A stretch of 64,000 nt of DNA, from positions 2,914,001-2,978,000 of the forward strand of contig JAWHQI010000262.1 in the NCBI GenBank assembly GCA_033032865.1, read 5' to 3'. Positions 12,126 through 23,391 of the stretch are shown here, in pieces (position 1 is the first letter of the stretch; every line of letters begins with the position of its first letter). The DNA is from Dactylorhiza incarnata. Taxonomy: Eukaryota > Streptophyta > Magnoliopsida > Asparagales > Orchidaceae. Under the pieces are notes generated by a model. The model searched no databases. It was given only the letters and a program-made list of their open reading frames with translations, and had not been told where the DNA came from. The translations under genes and the position numbers were made by a program.

Positions 12126-12543
12126 TGAGAGGACCCAGCGCAACCAACTACACCAAAAGCCCGGACTATTGGTGAAGGTGCAACTTGATCTTTATATCAA
12201 TGGATGGGCGCTACGGGTCAAGTGAGGAGACACTGGACCCAACAATCCCCCCCAGCATCCAACACGACCCGCAATTCAGAGGTGCTCCACATGGCCCGTA
12301 GGCTCAGAGGTGGCTTGACATATGGATGCAGCCGCCTGACCCACCGGGACCCACACAGGTAGAGAGAATTTCAGGAATTATCAGCGCCCCCCGGTTTCGA
12401 ACCCGCAACCTGCATTGATACCAATTGAGAGGACCCAGCGCAACCAACTACACCAAAAGCCGGACTGTTGGTGAATGCGCAACTTGATCTTTATATCAAT
12501 GGAAGGGCGCTACGGGTTAAGTGAGGAGACGCTGGACCCAACA
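12126..12543 (-). mobile_element. TRIM (terminal-repeat retrotransposon in miniature)
   Basis: Two direct terminal repeats of 119 bp (12126-12244) and 118 bp (12426-12543), both TG...CA, flank a 181-bp interior. A 5-bp target duplication gattt lies at 12121-12125 and 12544-12548. On the minus strand the repeat starts TGTTGGGTCC. A primer site TGGTATCA (12416-12423) follows the first repeat and a G-rich tract (12245-12257) precedes the second, so the element reads on the minus strand. There is no coding capacity, and no 5S-like sequence in the repeats that would indicate Cassandra. All hallmarks are visible directly. Confidence 0.93.
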
Positions 12544-13205
12544 GATTTCATCTTCTCCAGCTGCTGATTGCCAAGAGCCCTATTCCCGCACTTCAGAAAC
12601 TCTGAGAGGGATGTATTTTCAAACCAACACATCTCCCACTCAATTTCAAAAGGAGGAATCGAAGGAGGCTTGGATCAACACGCTAACTCAACGCGAAGAA
12701 TGCACGCTTGGACTTTAGCAATCTTTAGCGATTCTTCGGCGTCTCCTTCAGATTACCTCATAGGGAGTTTCATATTTATCTTTTGTATTTTTATTTTATC
12801 GTTGTAATCGTTTGTGAATTCGCCTCGTGTTGGCGACTAGGTCTAGCGAGTAGATCTACGGGGTGCTCAAGGCCTTTCTGGGGATAGGAAAGCTAGAGCG
12901 GCTTGAGGCCGTATCTGGGGAGAGATCAGCTAAAGCCAACCGGTTTGTGGGGATACGAGTCGGTATAGAAAACTAAAAGAGATTTTACTTTATCACCTAC
13001 GATTTCTAGCGTCATAAGAAATCAAGTTTTGTAATCTTATATCTCAAGTTAATAAAATCATGCCTTTCATTTATATTACTTTATTTCCTCTTTTTGTATG
13101 GTTTATCACTAAATTAATCTCTTATCATTTCTAATATTTCAAAATATAACGTAAGTTTTTAAAACCCTTATTCACCCCCCTCTAAGTGCGCCTCAAGATC
13201 CAACA

Positions 13206-13994
13206 TCAACTACTTCTCTAACTGTATCGAGGACAAAGCTCTGGCCAGGACCACCTCTCAAATCGTGAAGAACTCTATCTAGGGAGAAATAGCTTGCAGG
13301 TTCGGGATCTCTCTCGCTATCGTCACCGACAATGCTCCCCAATTTGCCAGCTTGGAGCTGGAAGATTTCTACAAGCAACTAGGGACAGACCTTCGGTTTG
13401 CCTCAGTACATCATCCCCGGAGCAACGGGATGGTGGAGGCCGCCAACAAGCTGATCATCAACCTCCTGAAGAAGAAGGTTGAAAACCTAAGAGGGAACTA
13501 GGCAGATCAGCTCCCCTCGGTCCTATGGGATCTGAGCACCACTCCTAATTCGGCCACAGGAGAAACTCCTTTGAATCTCTCTCATGGGTCAGAAGCTCTC
13601 ATCCCTGTGGAGTTTGAAGTCAGAAGTCCCAGAGTAGTTGCGGTAGGGGAGGGAGATGAAGAATGACGGTTGGGGAATAAAGAGGCTCAGAAGCTATCTC
13701 TCGACTACATCAAAGAGCTCCGAGACCTAGCCTCAACTCGGCAGGAGGAGATCAAGAGACGAATGGAGAATCATGAAGGGGAGCTACTTGGGAAAGCTTA
13801 ATCCAAGTTGGGAAGGACCCTTCATCATCCACGAGTCATTAGCGACTGGTGGATACCGTCTGCAGAATCATGAAGGGGAGCTACTTGGGAACACTTGGAG
13901 CAGCGATGACCTGAAGAGGTTCTACCCCTACCGGGAATGTGTATGTCCCCCTTCTATAAAGTTATTTCGCTTCAATAAATTCCTCGTCCCCTGA
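13206..13994 (+). pseudogene. Tat-lineage integrase C-terminal part
   Basis: DNA-joining enzyme of a Ty3/gypsy element, catalytic core second half plus C-terminal domain. Visible blocks are IVTDNAPQF (second catalytic Asp), FASVHHPRSNGMVEAANK (catalytic Glu), a GETPLNLSHGSEALIPVE block typical of Tat integrases, and WEGPFIIHESLATGGYRL. Several in-frame stops (for example after VKNSI and LRGN) show it is dead. A ~24-bp segment (tcatgaaggggagctacttg...) occurs at 13770 and again at 13867, replacing expected sequence between core and tail. The first part of the protein is cut by the family A insertion. Confidence 0.85.
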
Positions 13995-15080
13995 AACATG
14001 GGTCACGAGAGTTCTTTATTTTTCTTCTTTTAGCAAGTTCTTTTCCAAGTAGGTAAAATCAATCTCCACATCCGGTTTTGGGAACTGGGATCCGACTCGA
14101 CTCTCATAAAAAATCCAAGTTGGGTGGTGGGATAGAGCCTCGGGAGTGAGTTCTCCTAAGACCAAGCCTCTACATTGACGGTCGAGATCAGCTCCCCCTT
14201 GCATGTTGGCAAAGTAACCCCCCGATTGCACTTCTCATCCGACTGGAGAAGTTATCAGAGGAGAGTCTGGACACCAACCCCCCAACTCGACGAAGAGATG
14301 ACTGATTTGAATGACCAAGAGACCCTTGAATAAAGGCATCGTTTACCCTTAAAGGGTTGAAAGCTCGTAACAAAGCATAATATCTCTGCATTTTATCTGA
14401 TCATATGAGTTGGTGTGATTAATCCCCTCTGATTGATGAATATCAGGAGAAAAATCTTCATCAGCATTCAACAACACAGTAGGATGAAGGCCTCGGGATG
14501 GTGTGTCCCCTCTGACCTCCCCGACTATCATTCCCTACTCATCAGCATCCAACATCCAAGCAGGATGGAGGCCTCGGGATGGTGTGTCCCCTTGGACCTC
14601 CCCGCCTATCATTCCCTGCTTATTCTTCTTATTCCCATTACTACTATAGTGCATCTTAAAAAACTCTTATCAGGTGAAAGTAGAAGACTTGAGAGTATGC
14701 ATCCTGTGGGACCCCTCGAGTGTCCTTCACAGCTCAAGCATCACCAAAAAATCTGAAGTAGGCGAGAATGACTATACGAGAGTATCTACGGCGTGAGCAT
14801 GCTGGTGTGAGTATATCATATGCGAGTAAGGTATGAACGTCGATCGCCTCAATCACCTCCCAAGGTCGCACCAATCATGACCCCAATCACTCAATCTCGC
14901 TTTGAGCCTAACAGGCACTCATCGATTTCGAACCTAAGAGCCTAATCGATGTACAGGAAAATATGCGAGTATAAGAAGAACAAGCGAATAAAAAATATTT
15001 CTTTCATTTGTATGTTCTAAAAGTGTTTCATGAACAAAAGCTTTACATGTCCCTGAGCAATTAAATAGGTGCCCTGGCAA
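13995..15080 (+). other. T1 region between integrase and gene Y, with 81-bp tandem repeat
   Basis: No gene seen. Two tandem 81-bp units at 14462-14542 and 14543-14623 share cctcgggatggtgtgtcccc and the following cctcccc. The short frames here are not recognisable. Confidence 0.6.
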
Positions 15081-16830
15081 CTAGGCATCATTCTCGCTTC
15101 CATCATCCTCACCATCATCATCTTCATCTTTGTCGTCGATGTCGATGTCCTCCTCTTCATCCTCATCCTCATCATCTTCATCCTCGACATCATTGGGCCT
15201 CGGAGAGGTAGCTTGCAGAGGAGAGGTAGACTTCTCGATGAGTAACGCCCGGATGACATCCATCCTAGTCAAGTTCATCGTCTCCGGCACCAGATGGCCT
15301 TTAGCTCGCAACCGACTTAGGATGAACTTTCCAGTTGCTCGTGCAATCTTTCGGCAAATCAACGGCAAGTCGTCGCCATGGATCCTTATCTTCTTGCCCA
15401 CTCGGACCTGCGGTAAAAGGATGTTGCACGACAGGGCGAGTTTCCAGCTTGGCTATCCTTACATAGGCGGCCTCCAAGGCTGCCCGAGTGTCCTCTAAAT
15501 CCTTCTCAAGCTGCGACATCTTCTTGGCCGCCGCTATCTCATCCTCCTGCCAGCAAAATAGATAGTCGTTAGCAGGATAGTCGGTATTAGGTGAGTAGTG
15601 ATGAAGCAGAAATATTTTAAGCCAAAGCGTGAATTCCTTGCACTTCTCAAATTGGAGGCCGAGTGAGATGGTAGTCTTACCCAATGCCTTTACTCTCTCT
15701 CCAGCAACGAGTAAGCTCCTCGCCGTCTGATGGCTTAGCTCCACCAACCGCAGGAGCGTGCACGAGGTCTGGTGAGCTAGATACTCGGCCCGAGACCTCC
15801 TGCAACGACTCAACATTAGTGCGACCATATAGGGAGAACATGACGTCGAACGCCTCGCCTTTATCCTCCTAATCCTCCGACCAAGTAGGGAGGTTGGTGC
15901 TCAGAGTCAACTCATGGACGCTCTCCGCCCTGGTCACCGGCGGGCGACCATAGGCATCCTCGCTTCAGAGGCCTTCATTGAAGTTCGGGTGGCTGGAAGG
16001 CTCGCCAGCCTCTGAAGGGTCCGCCTTCACACCGAGGTCTTTGCTCGCGACCTGATTCTTCTTCCTCGAAGGCTCCCGGGCCTTTCTATTACTCTTCCTC
16101 TTCTTTGAGGACTCAGCCTTCTCGCAAGAGACCACTCGGTCATCCGGGACCTACGAAAAGTCAATTGGGTATGTCGACAACCCCTATCCTCGCGCGATGA
16201 GATCCTTGCGCCCCTTGCAGAGGAACTGCCTCCTTCACCATGGGTAGATGCTCGCGCGGCAGAATACGAGTAGCTGCAGAAGACAGAAGACAAAGGTTAG
16301 TCGCCATTCAAAGACAAAGGTGTGAGTATATTGGATACTCTCTTAGTAATCTACCTTCACCCGGTAAGACCTCGACGAGTACGTCTACTCACCTTCGCCA
16401 GAAGACCACATCAAAGCGACGACCTCGAAAGGAGTCGAGGAACTTCTCCTGAGGTCCCTCCAAGTAGGGAGTCGCGAAGACATGCTTAGGTGGTTGGAAG
16501 GAGGTGCAAGGAATATCCTCGAAGTTGCCACTGAAGATGACTAGCTGCTCACCCCAGCGATGATTCTTGTTCACTGTGCCGACCAAGGTGCAGATGTGGA
16601 TGTAGAAGAAGATGACGCCCTCGCCGGTCTCCATGAAGTAGAAGATCCTCCGGAAGATGGAAAGATCAATGGCGATCTTCTCTTCTCACAAGAAGCAGAG
16701 GAACCCTATGATCATCATCATGCCATTGGGATTGATCTGGGCAGGGACTATCCTGAAGTAGCGCAGAATTTGGCATAATTCTGGCCACAAAGGTGGTCGC
16801 AAGCCCACCTCGAAGTTTCGAATAGGACAT

Positions 16831-19634
16831 TGCTGGAACCTTAGTTTTGATTTGAGTTAGGATCCACCTTTAGTGTCTAAGTTTATATCATAACATATAT
16901 TATAACTTAGATTAAATCCCATTAAGATAATAGGCTGAAAATAGATATATATTTAATAGGCAGAAAATAAGAGAAAGATAATATTTACATAAGTTCTCTG
17001 CGTTCGACGAATGTCCACCTGCGTTCGACGAACGGCGCTCTGCGCTCGACGAATGGTATTCATTCTGCGCTCGACGAATTTATCCAGGCTCATCGGTTGA
17101 CGAAAAGTTGCGTTCGACGAACTCAAGTCTGCGTTCGATGAACAGCTCAATACTTCAGCGGTCGATGAAATTATCCAGGCTTAGCGCTCGACGAATCGTT
17201 CCGTTCGACGAACTCCAGTCTGCGTTCGACGAATATTTAGCAAATGTTCAGAACAGTGAATCAAATGTTCAGGTCGACGAATCAAATGATCAGGTCGACG
17301 AACTTGAACCTGAGCTCGACGAAATATCTGCAGTATTATTTTATATCTTTCTCAGTTCGACTTATATGCTGTCAGAGTTATTAAAGCAATATTTATTATT
17401 TCTATTTATATATATATTACTGATTTAACATTACATCCGTTGAAGCATTAAATGCTATAGCCGTTGGCAGAAACAATAAATGCTGTAGCCGTTGCAGCAA
17501 GCTAAAGACGGAAAGCTGTCTGCTCGAGGATCTGCGAAATAAAAGAAATATTATTTCTTTCCTCTTCTGTTGACAAGAATTCAAATCAGCCCAGGAAAGA
17601 GGACAACAACTTTTACATGACAGCAGGAGACATCTCTTCATTACAGCATATTATTAAATAGCAGAATATATACAACTGTTTCTCTCGACAGATTATATAC
17701 ACAGAATATATCAATATTGCTGTACAGGGAAAAGAAAGAGAAAGAAAAACAGAGGAGCAAAAAGAAGCAGGTCATATATATATTTATATCTTCTTTTTGC
17801 CTAACTCTTCTCTTGCAGATCATCTATATCCTGAGACACCAATCACCATTATTTGCTCAGGATCAAAACTGCAAGAAGAAGTAGAAAAGAGGATTTGCAA
17901 TCTAGAGAAGGAGCTCCATCCACAAGCTGTCATCAAACTAAATCAGATAGGGGGAGCTCTCTTCAACATCATCATCATCAAGATCCAACTCAACATCTCA
18001 TCAGGATCATCAAGAGTCTTCTTACAAAGAGAAGAACAATATATCTTTTCCCTTTTCTCCTTCTCATCTTGTCAAGGGTTAAAACTCCCTTCAAAAGTTT
18101 ACTCCCGGTGACAGGACACCTTAGCAAAAACCTGCAACATGGTTTTGAGCACCTGATGAAAAGCTCTATGGTTGACGAAAAGTTGCGTTCGACGAACTCA
18201 AGTCTGCGTTCGATGAACAGCTCAATACTTCAGGCTCATCGGTTGACGAAAAGTTGCGTTCGACGAACTCAAGTCTGCGTTCGATGAACAGCTCAATACT
18301 TCAGCGGTCGATGAAATTATCCAGGCTCAGCGCTCGACGAATCGTTCCGTTCGACGAACTCCAGTCCGCGTTCGACGAATATTCAGCAAATGTTCAGAAC
18401 AGTGAATCAAATGTTCAGGTCGACGAATCAAATGATCAGGTCGACGAACTTGAACCTGAGCTCGACGAAATATCTGCAGTATTATTTTATATCTTTCTCA
18501 GTTCGACTTATATGTTGTCAGAGTTATTAAAGCAATATTTATTATTTCTATTTATATATATATATATATTACTGATTTAACATTACATCCGTTGAAGCAT
18601 TAAATGCTATAGCCGTTGGCAGAAACAATAAATGTTGTAGCCGTTGCAGCAAGCTAAAGACGGAAAGCTGTCTGCTCGAGGATCTGCGAAATAAAAGAAA
18701 TATTATTTCTTTCCTCTTCTGTTGACAAGAATTCAAATCAGCCCAGGAAAGAGGACAACAACTTTTACACGATAGCAGGAGACATCTCTTCATTACAGCA
18801 TATTATTATATAGCAGAATATATACAACTGTTTCTCTCGACAGATTATATACACAGAATATATCAATATTGCTGTACAGGGAAAAGAAAGAGAAAGAAAA
18901 ACAGAGGAGCAAAAAGAAGCAGGTCATATATATTTATATCTTCTTTTTGCCTAACTCTTCTCTTGCAGATCATCTATATCCTGAGACACCAATCACCATT
19001 ATTTGCTCAGGATCAAAACTGCAAGAAGAAGTAGAAAAGAGGATTTGCAATCTAGAGAAGGAGCTCCATCCACAAGCTGTCATCAAACTAAATCAGACAG
19101 GGGGAGCTCTCTTCAACATCATCATCATCATCAAGATCCAACTCAACATCTCATCAGGATCATCAAGAGTCTTCTTACAAAGAGAAGAACAATATATCTT
19201 TTACCTTTTCTCCTTCTCATCTTGTAAAGGGTTAAAACTCCCTTCAAAAGTTTACTCCCGGTGACAGACCACCTTAGCAAAAACCTGCAACGTGGTTTTG
19301 AGCACCTGATCAAAAGCTCTATGGTGTGTGGACACCTTATCAAAATCACCTTGGTGTGAGGGCACCTAATCAACAACCTCCTAGTGGATTCCTACTAGTA
19401 GGTAGAAGAGTAGATGTACCCAGGTTTTGGGGAACTACTATATATCTTGTGTCATCTGGATGTTTGCCTTGTTTGCTTTGTTTTATGTTTTGCTGTGCTG
19501 TGTTAATTTATGCACTATAATTGTTTGTTGTTATTACTCACTAAGCACACTCATATATTTATATATAACATTATTTTAAAGTAAAACTTTAACAAGATCT
19601 CTTAAAATATATATGAACTAAAACACTCCTTTCA
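16831..19634 (+). repeat. 5' LTR of element C with internal tandem duplication (2804 bp)
   Basis: Starts TGCTGGAACC and ends CCTTTCA. About 1.1 kb (17094-18170) is repeated at 18241-19323, with a 70-bp partial copy of its start between them. Removing one copy gives about 1.66 kb, matching the 3' LTR. It carries arrays of GTTCGACGAAC words (16993-17320 and 18178-18470), hairpin-forming ~30-bp repeats near 19265-19375 and the LTR hairpin at 19410-19438. Confidence 0.85.
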
Positions 19635-19636
19635 AT

Positions 19637-19648
19637 TGGTATCAGAGG
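19637..19648 (+). promoter_or_regulatory. Primer binding site of element C
   Basis: TGGTATCAGAGG two bases after the LTR end. Confidence 0.9.
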
Positions 19649-19728
19649 AAGTTGATTTTGCACACAGGCTAACACATGAAATCACAAAGATCACTTAGTT
19701 CTTATTTAAAAAAAAAGGGTTTTTCTAA

Positions 19729-20448
19729 ATGACACTAGCAGACTTTTCTTTTTCAGATCCACCTATATGTAATTTGGATAGTTTTCCTTTATGGCAAGTT
19801 AGAATTAAGTTATATATGAATGCCATAGATGAAAATATTTACAAATCTGTTTTGACAGGACTTTCATCTTCAATCCCTTCATCTGATGATGAAGAAATGC
19901 TGAAAAGTGTTGATGTCATGGACATGAACATATTGGCTAAATCAATGTCCAAAGACATTCTTCAAAAAGTGGCTGATTGCACTTCAGCAAGGAGCATCTA
20001 GAACTCCCTCTCAAGGATGGTAAATGAATCCACCTTTACTTCTTCCACTAACTGTTTGTTTGATGTAGAACCATCATTCAGTCTAACTGAAGAAGAAGAA
20101 AAAGAAGAACAGAATGCCAGAAATTTCTGTATGATGGCCATATATGGTTCATATTACATATCAGATGCTGAATCTGAACCAGATAAGGTAACTGAGGTAA
20201 CTTCTATTCCTAATTTTACCTCTGATACATTTAAATCTATTTTCACATCTTCAGGTACAGATTTAATAAAATCTAAAAATTACCAATCAGATTTTAAGTT
20301 AATACATACAGATTTAATAAAATCTGACAAAGAAATAAAAGAGTTAAAAATAACTTCTGAACACACTAAACTTAAAATAGATTTGAAAACATCAGAAAAG
20401 AAAATTATTTCTTTGAAAAATAAATTTGAACAACCCGTTAAGAAGTAA
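19729..20448 (+). pseudogene. Element C Gag, internally deleted, one stop
   Basis: The frame starts MTLADFSF, and residues 10-35 (PPICNLDSFPLWQVRIKLYM) match the F element Gag start (PPICNLEKFALWKTRIRIYL). A TAG at 19999 replaces a conserved Trp (SARSI-stop-NSLSRMV). The frame then continues without a shift to 20448. Compared with F Gag, about 200 residues, including the rest of the capsid-like region and the CCHC knuckle, are missing after RMV. The C-terminal part is an acidic stretch plus a K/E/I-rich coiled coil. Non-functional alone. Confidence 0.8.
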
Positions 20449-20946
20449 ATTATGTATGTTCAACAAAATCAAAGAGATTTTTCAAATTTATACTTTAATG
20501 AAATAAAAAGGCCAACATATCTATCTATAAGGCAATTTTGTTTTAACAGATTAATATTTTTACTTAAATTATAATTAAATTAAACAGTAGTCAAATGATT
20601 CTCTTGAATTTTTCTATCTTAAAACAAAGTCAGATAAACTTCACATTCTTCCAGATTTTCTCCAAAATTAGTTTGAGCATTCTACTCAAATAGCATAGAT
20701 CAGAAATGATCAGAGCTCTGAGTGCGAGTCTCTTCTGATTACAGGGATTCTATAGAAAGAAGCTATCAGGCATTGTCTTTTTGATTTTAAAATTCCTAGA
20801 ATCTAATAACAGCTAGCAATTCATCATTAAAATCCTATTTAAATCAAAATCTAGGAAATCAGAATTGCTTAAATAAATTTTATAAGAAGAAAATAATCTC
20901 TGACCCTAAAGCTTCAAAGACTTTTTATGCTTAGGTATCCTAAACC
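20449..20946 (+). other. Non-coding interior of element C
   Basis: AT-rich remnant between gag and the polypurine tracts; no domain seen. Confidence 0.6.
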
Positions 20947-21013
20947 AAATAGGGGGAGATTGTTAGAACTAGTCTTAATTTGGATTAGGATCCCAACTCA
21001 AATAGGGGGAGAT
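20947..21013 (+). repeat. Duplicated polypurine tract plus LTR start
   Basis: aaatagggggagattgtta begins at 20947 and is followed by about 35 nt resembling the LTR start. The same sequence recurs from 21000, where the true 3' LTR starts at 21014. Confidence 0.75.
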
Positions 21014-22674
21014 TGTTGGAACCTTAGTTTTAATTTGAGTTAGGATCCACCTTTAGTGTCTAAGTTTATATCATAACATATATTATAACTTATATTAAAT
21101 CCCATTAAGATAAAAGGCTGAAAATAGATATATATTTAATAGGCAGAAAATAAGAGAAAGATAATATTTACATAAGTTCTCTGCGTTCGACGAACATCCA
21201 CCTGCGTTCGACAAATGGCGCTCTGTGCTCGACGAATGGTATTCATTTTGCGCTCGACAAATTTATCCAGGCTCAGTGGTCGACGGAAAGTTGCGTTCGA
21301 CGAACTCAAGTCTGTGTTCGACGAACAACTCAATACTTCAGCGATCGACGAAATTATCCAGGCTCAGCGGTCGACGAATCGTTCCATTCGACAAACTCCA
21401 GTCTGCGTTCGACGAATATTCAGCAGATGTTAAGATCAGTGAATCAAATGTTCAGGTCGACGAATCAAATGATCAGGTCGACGAACTTGAACCTGAGATC
21501 GATGAAATATCTGCAATATTATTTTACATCTTTCTCAGTTCGACTTATATGCTGTCAGAGTTATTAAAGCAATATTTATTATTTCTATTTCTATATATAT
21601 ATTGCTGATTTAACATTACAGCCGTTGAAGCATTAAATGCTATAGCCGTTGGCAGAAACAATAAATGCTGTAGCCGTTGCAGCAAGCTAAAGACGAAAAG
21701 CTTTCTGCTCGAGGATCTGCGAAATAAAAGAAATATTATTTCTTTCCTCTTCTGTTGGCAAGAATTCAAATCAGCCCAGGAAAGAGGACAACAACTTTTA
21801 CACGACAGCAGGAGACATCTCTTCATTACAGCAGATTATTATATAGCAGAATATATACAACTGTTTCTCTCGACAGATTATATACACAGAATATATCAAT
21901 ATTGCTGTACAGGGAAAAGAAAGAGGAAGAAAAACAGAGGAGCAAAAAGAAGCAGGTCATATATATTTATATCTTCTTTTTGCCTAACTCTTCTCTTGCA
22001 GATCATCTATATCCTGAGACACCAATCACCATTATTTGCTCAGGATCAAAACAGCAAGAAGAAGTAGAAAAGAGGATTTGCAATCTAGAGAAGGAGCTCC
22101 ATCCACAAGCTGTCATCAAACTAAATCAGACAGGGGGAGCTCTCTTCAACATCATCATCATCAAGATCCAACTCAACATCTCATCAGGATCATCAAGAGT
22201 CTTCTTACAAAGAGAAGAACAATATATCTTTTCCCTTTTCTCCTTCCCATCTTGAAAAGGGTTAAAACTCCCTTCAAAAGTTTACTCCAGGTGACAGGCC
22301 ACCTGAGCAAAAACCTGCATCTTGGTTTTGAGCACCTGATCAAAAGCTCTATGGTGTGTGGACACCTTATCAAAATCACCTTGGTGTGAGGGCACCTGAT
22401 CAACAACCTCCTAGTGGATTCCTACCAGTGGGTAGAAGAGTAGATGTACCCAGGTTTTGGGGAACTACTATATATCTTGTGTCATCTGGATGTTTGCCTT
22501 GCTTGCTTTGTTTTATGTTTTGTTGTGCTGTGTTTATTTATGCACTCTAACTGTTTGTTGTTATTACTCACTCAGCACACTCATATATTTATATATAACA
22601 TTATTTTAAAGTAAAACTTAAACAAGATCTTTTAAAATATATATGAACTAAAACACTCCTTTCAACTATCTCAC
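21014..22674 (+). repeat. 3' LTR of element C (1661 bp)
   Basis: TGTTGGAACC...CTTTCA. Same order as the 5' LTR but without the tandem duplication: GTTCGACGAAC array (21180-21510), hairpin repeats (22285-22415) and LTR hairpin (22440-22468). Confidence 0.9.
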
Positions 22675-22973
22675 CCTACACGAAACTGTTCAACCGCTCG
22701 CTCTGGCGAGTAAGGCTGGCCGAGTACCCTGGAGACAGGCACTTCTCCGAGAATTCATCTAAGTCATTTTGGCACGAGATAGACTTCTTGAACATGGTTG
22801 CCGCAAAATTCCTCGTATGAATGGCTCGCCGAACAGTGGCCTCGTCAACCATCTCGATGGAAGGAAAGAAATGAAGGTCAACGAGTATCAAAGGAGATAA
22901 GGAATGAAATTGAAGATACTCTCGTGAAGAAAGGTAAGGTCGTTGATAGCGTAATAAATACTTACCCACCCCC

Positions 22974-22981
22974 TATTTATA
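22974..22981 (-). promoter_or_regulatory. TATA box of gene Y (T1)
   Basis: Minus-strand TATAAATA about 125 nt before ATG 22852. T2 gene Y has TATAAATA at 51403 about 110 nt before its ATG, which supports a conserved promoter. Confidence 0.6.
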
Positions 22982-23391
22982 GACAAGTGCAAGGTGAGGG
23001 AGATTGGCTACCCCTCCACGACTAGAAATAAGGGGGTATTGAGTAACAAGGAAAGTCATCATGTCCACGATGCAAGTCAAAGTCATCGATCTTCAGCACA
23101 CGAGGACTTGCACTAGAGCACAAAGCAATTCGCCAAATACACGCGACATTCCAGCAACAAATACTTGCAAAAATAAAGAAGAAAAGAACCAAAGACATCA
23201 TCGCAGAAAGCAAAGCAATAACTCAAAATCGAGATTTATGCTCACCAAATAATTTTACATGATCGAATATTCTTTGCAAACTCGCCAGAGGTGCTCCATT
23301 CACCATACAAGCAATAAAAGAAAGAAAAATAAAACTATGGGGGCCCTTGGGTATTCACTTGAGGATCGAGAGCTTGCGGATGTCGCCCGAC

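Larger units (their letters stand above)
4845..13205 (+). mobile_element. Family A copia element, plus strand, gag-only
   Basis: Truncated 5' LTR (4845-5417), primer site, frameshifted gag, about 4.6 kb without pol, polypurine tract and a full 3' LTR (11550-13205). The 5' LTR is cut exactly where the minus-strand copy begins. The 3' flank enters an integrase frame of Tat element T1, so this element inserted into T1. The complete absence of pol in two family members suggests a stable non-autonomous family rather than one deletion. Confidence 0.8.
11550..13205 (+). repeat. 3' LTR of family A plus element (1656 bp incl. TRIM)
   Basis: Begins TATTGGAACA (mutated TG) and ends CCAACA. Without the TRIM and its duplicated target it is about 1.23 kb, close to the 1204-bp minus-strand LTR. 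It holds a palindrome array (11719-12100, TAACGCCCGACGTTA type), a TATA box, the TRIM, and a C tract near its end. Confidence 0.85.
16831..22674 (+). mobile_element. Copia element C, deleted derivative
   Basis: Two LTRs (16831-19634 and 21014-22674) flank 1379 bp holding a primer site, an internally deleted gag and a polypurine tract. No pol remains. It interrupts gene Y of T1. The flanking pentamers (gacat and actat) are not identical, so a target duplication is not confirmed. Confidence 0.85.
15081..22852 (-). pseudogene. Tat accessory gene Y in T1, split by copia element C
   Basis: Reads on the minus strand from ATG 22852 (MVDEATV) to 22675, then from 16830 to a stop near 15081. Element C occupies the gap. 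The block FEVGLRPPLWPELCQILRYF, followed by a VGFLCFL stretch, resembles the plant 'putative gypsy type transposon' (Transposase_28) domain and aligns with FKVGPRIPLWPEISQ in the T2 copy. A GT-AG intron of about 119 nt (16392-16274) is likely. The copy lacks the intron that T2 has after WPEISQ. A coiled-coil segment (near 15550-15430) and an acidic D/E tail (15190-15090) end the protein. A TATA box lies about 125 nt upstream of the ATG. Molecular role unknown. Confidence 0.6.

Noticed and set aside
12126..12543. Cassandra-type TRIM with 5S rRNA
   Set aside because: The terminal repeats contain no recognisable 5S internal promoter; only the primer site and T-arm-like stretch resemble tRNA.
15130..15498. 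Plus-strand frame with a long serine run
   Set aside because: It is the opposite strand of the acidic Asp/Glu tail of gene Y; codon pattern and homology support the minus strand.
22036..22406. Frames repeated at 17853, 19003 and 22036
   Set aside because: They recur only because the LTR of element C recurs; the repeats differ by frame-breaking indels.
16826..22679. Target duplication for element C
   Set aside because: Flanking pentamers gacat and actat do not match well enough to claim one.
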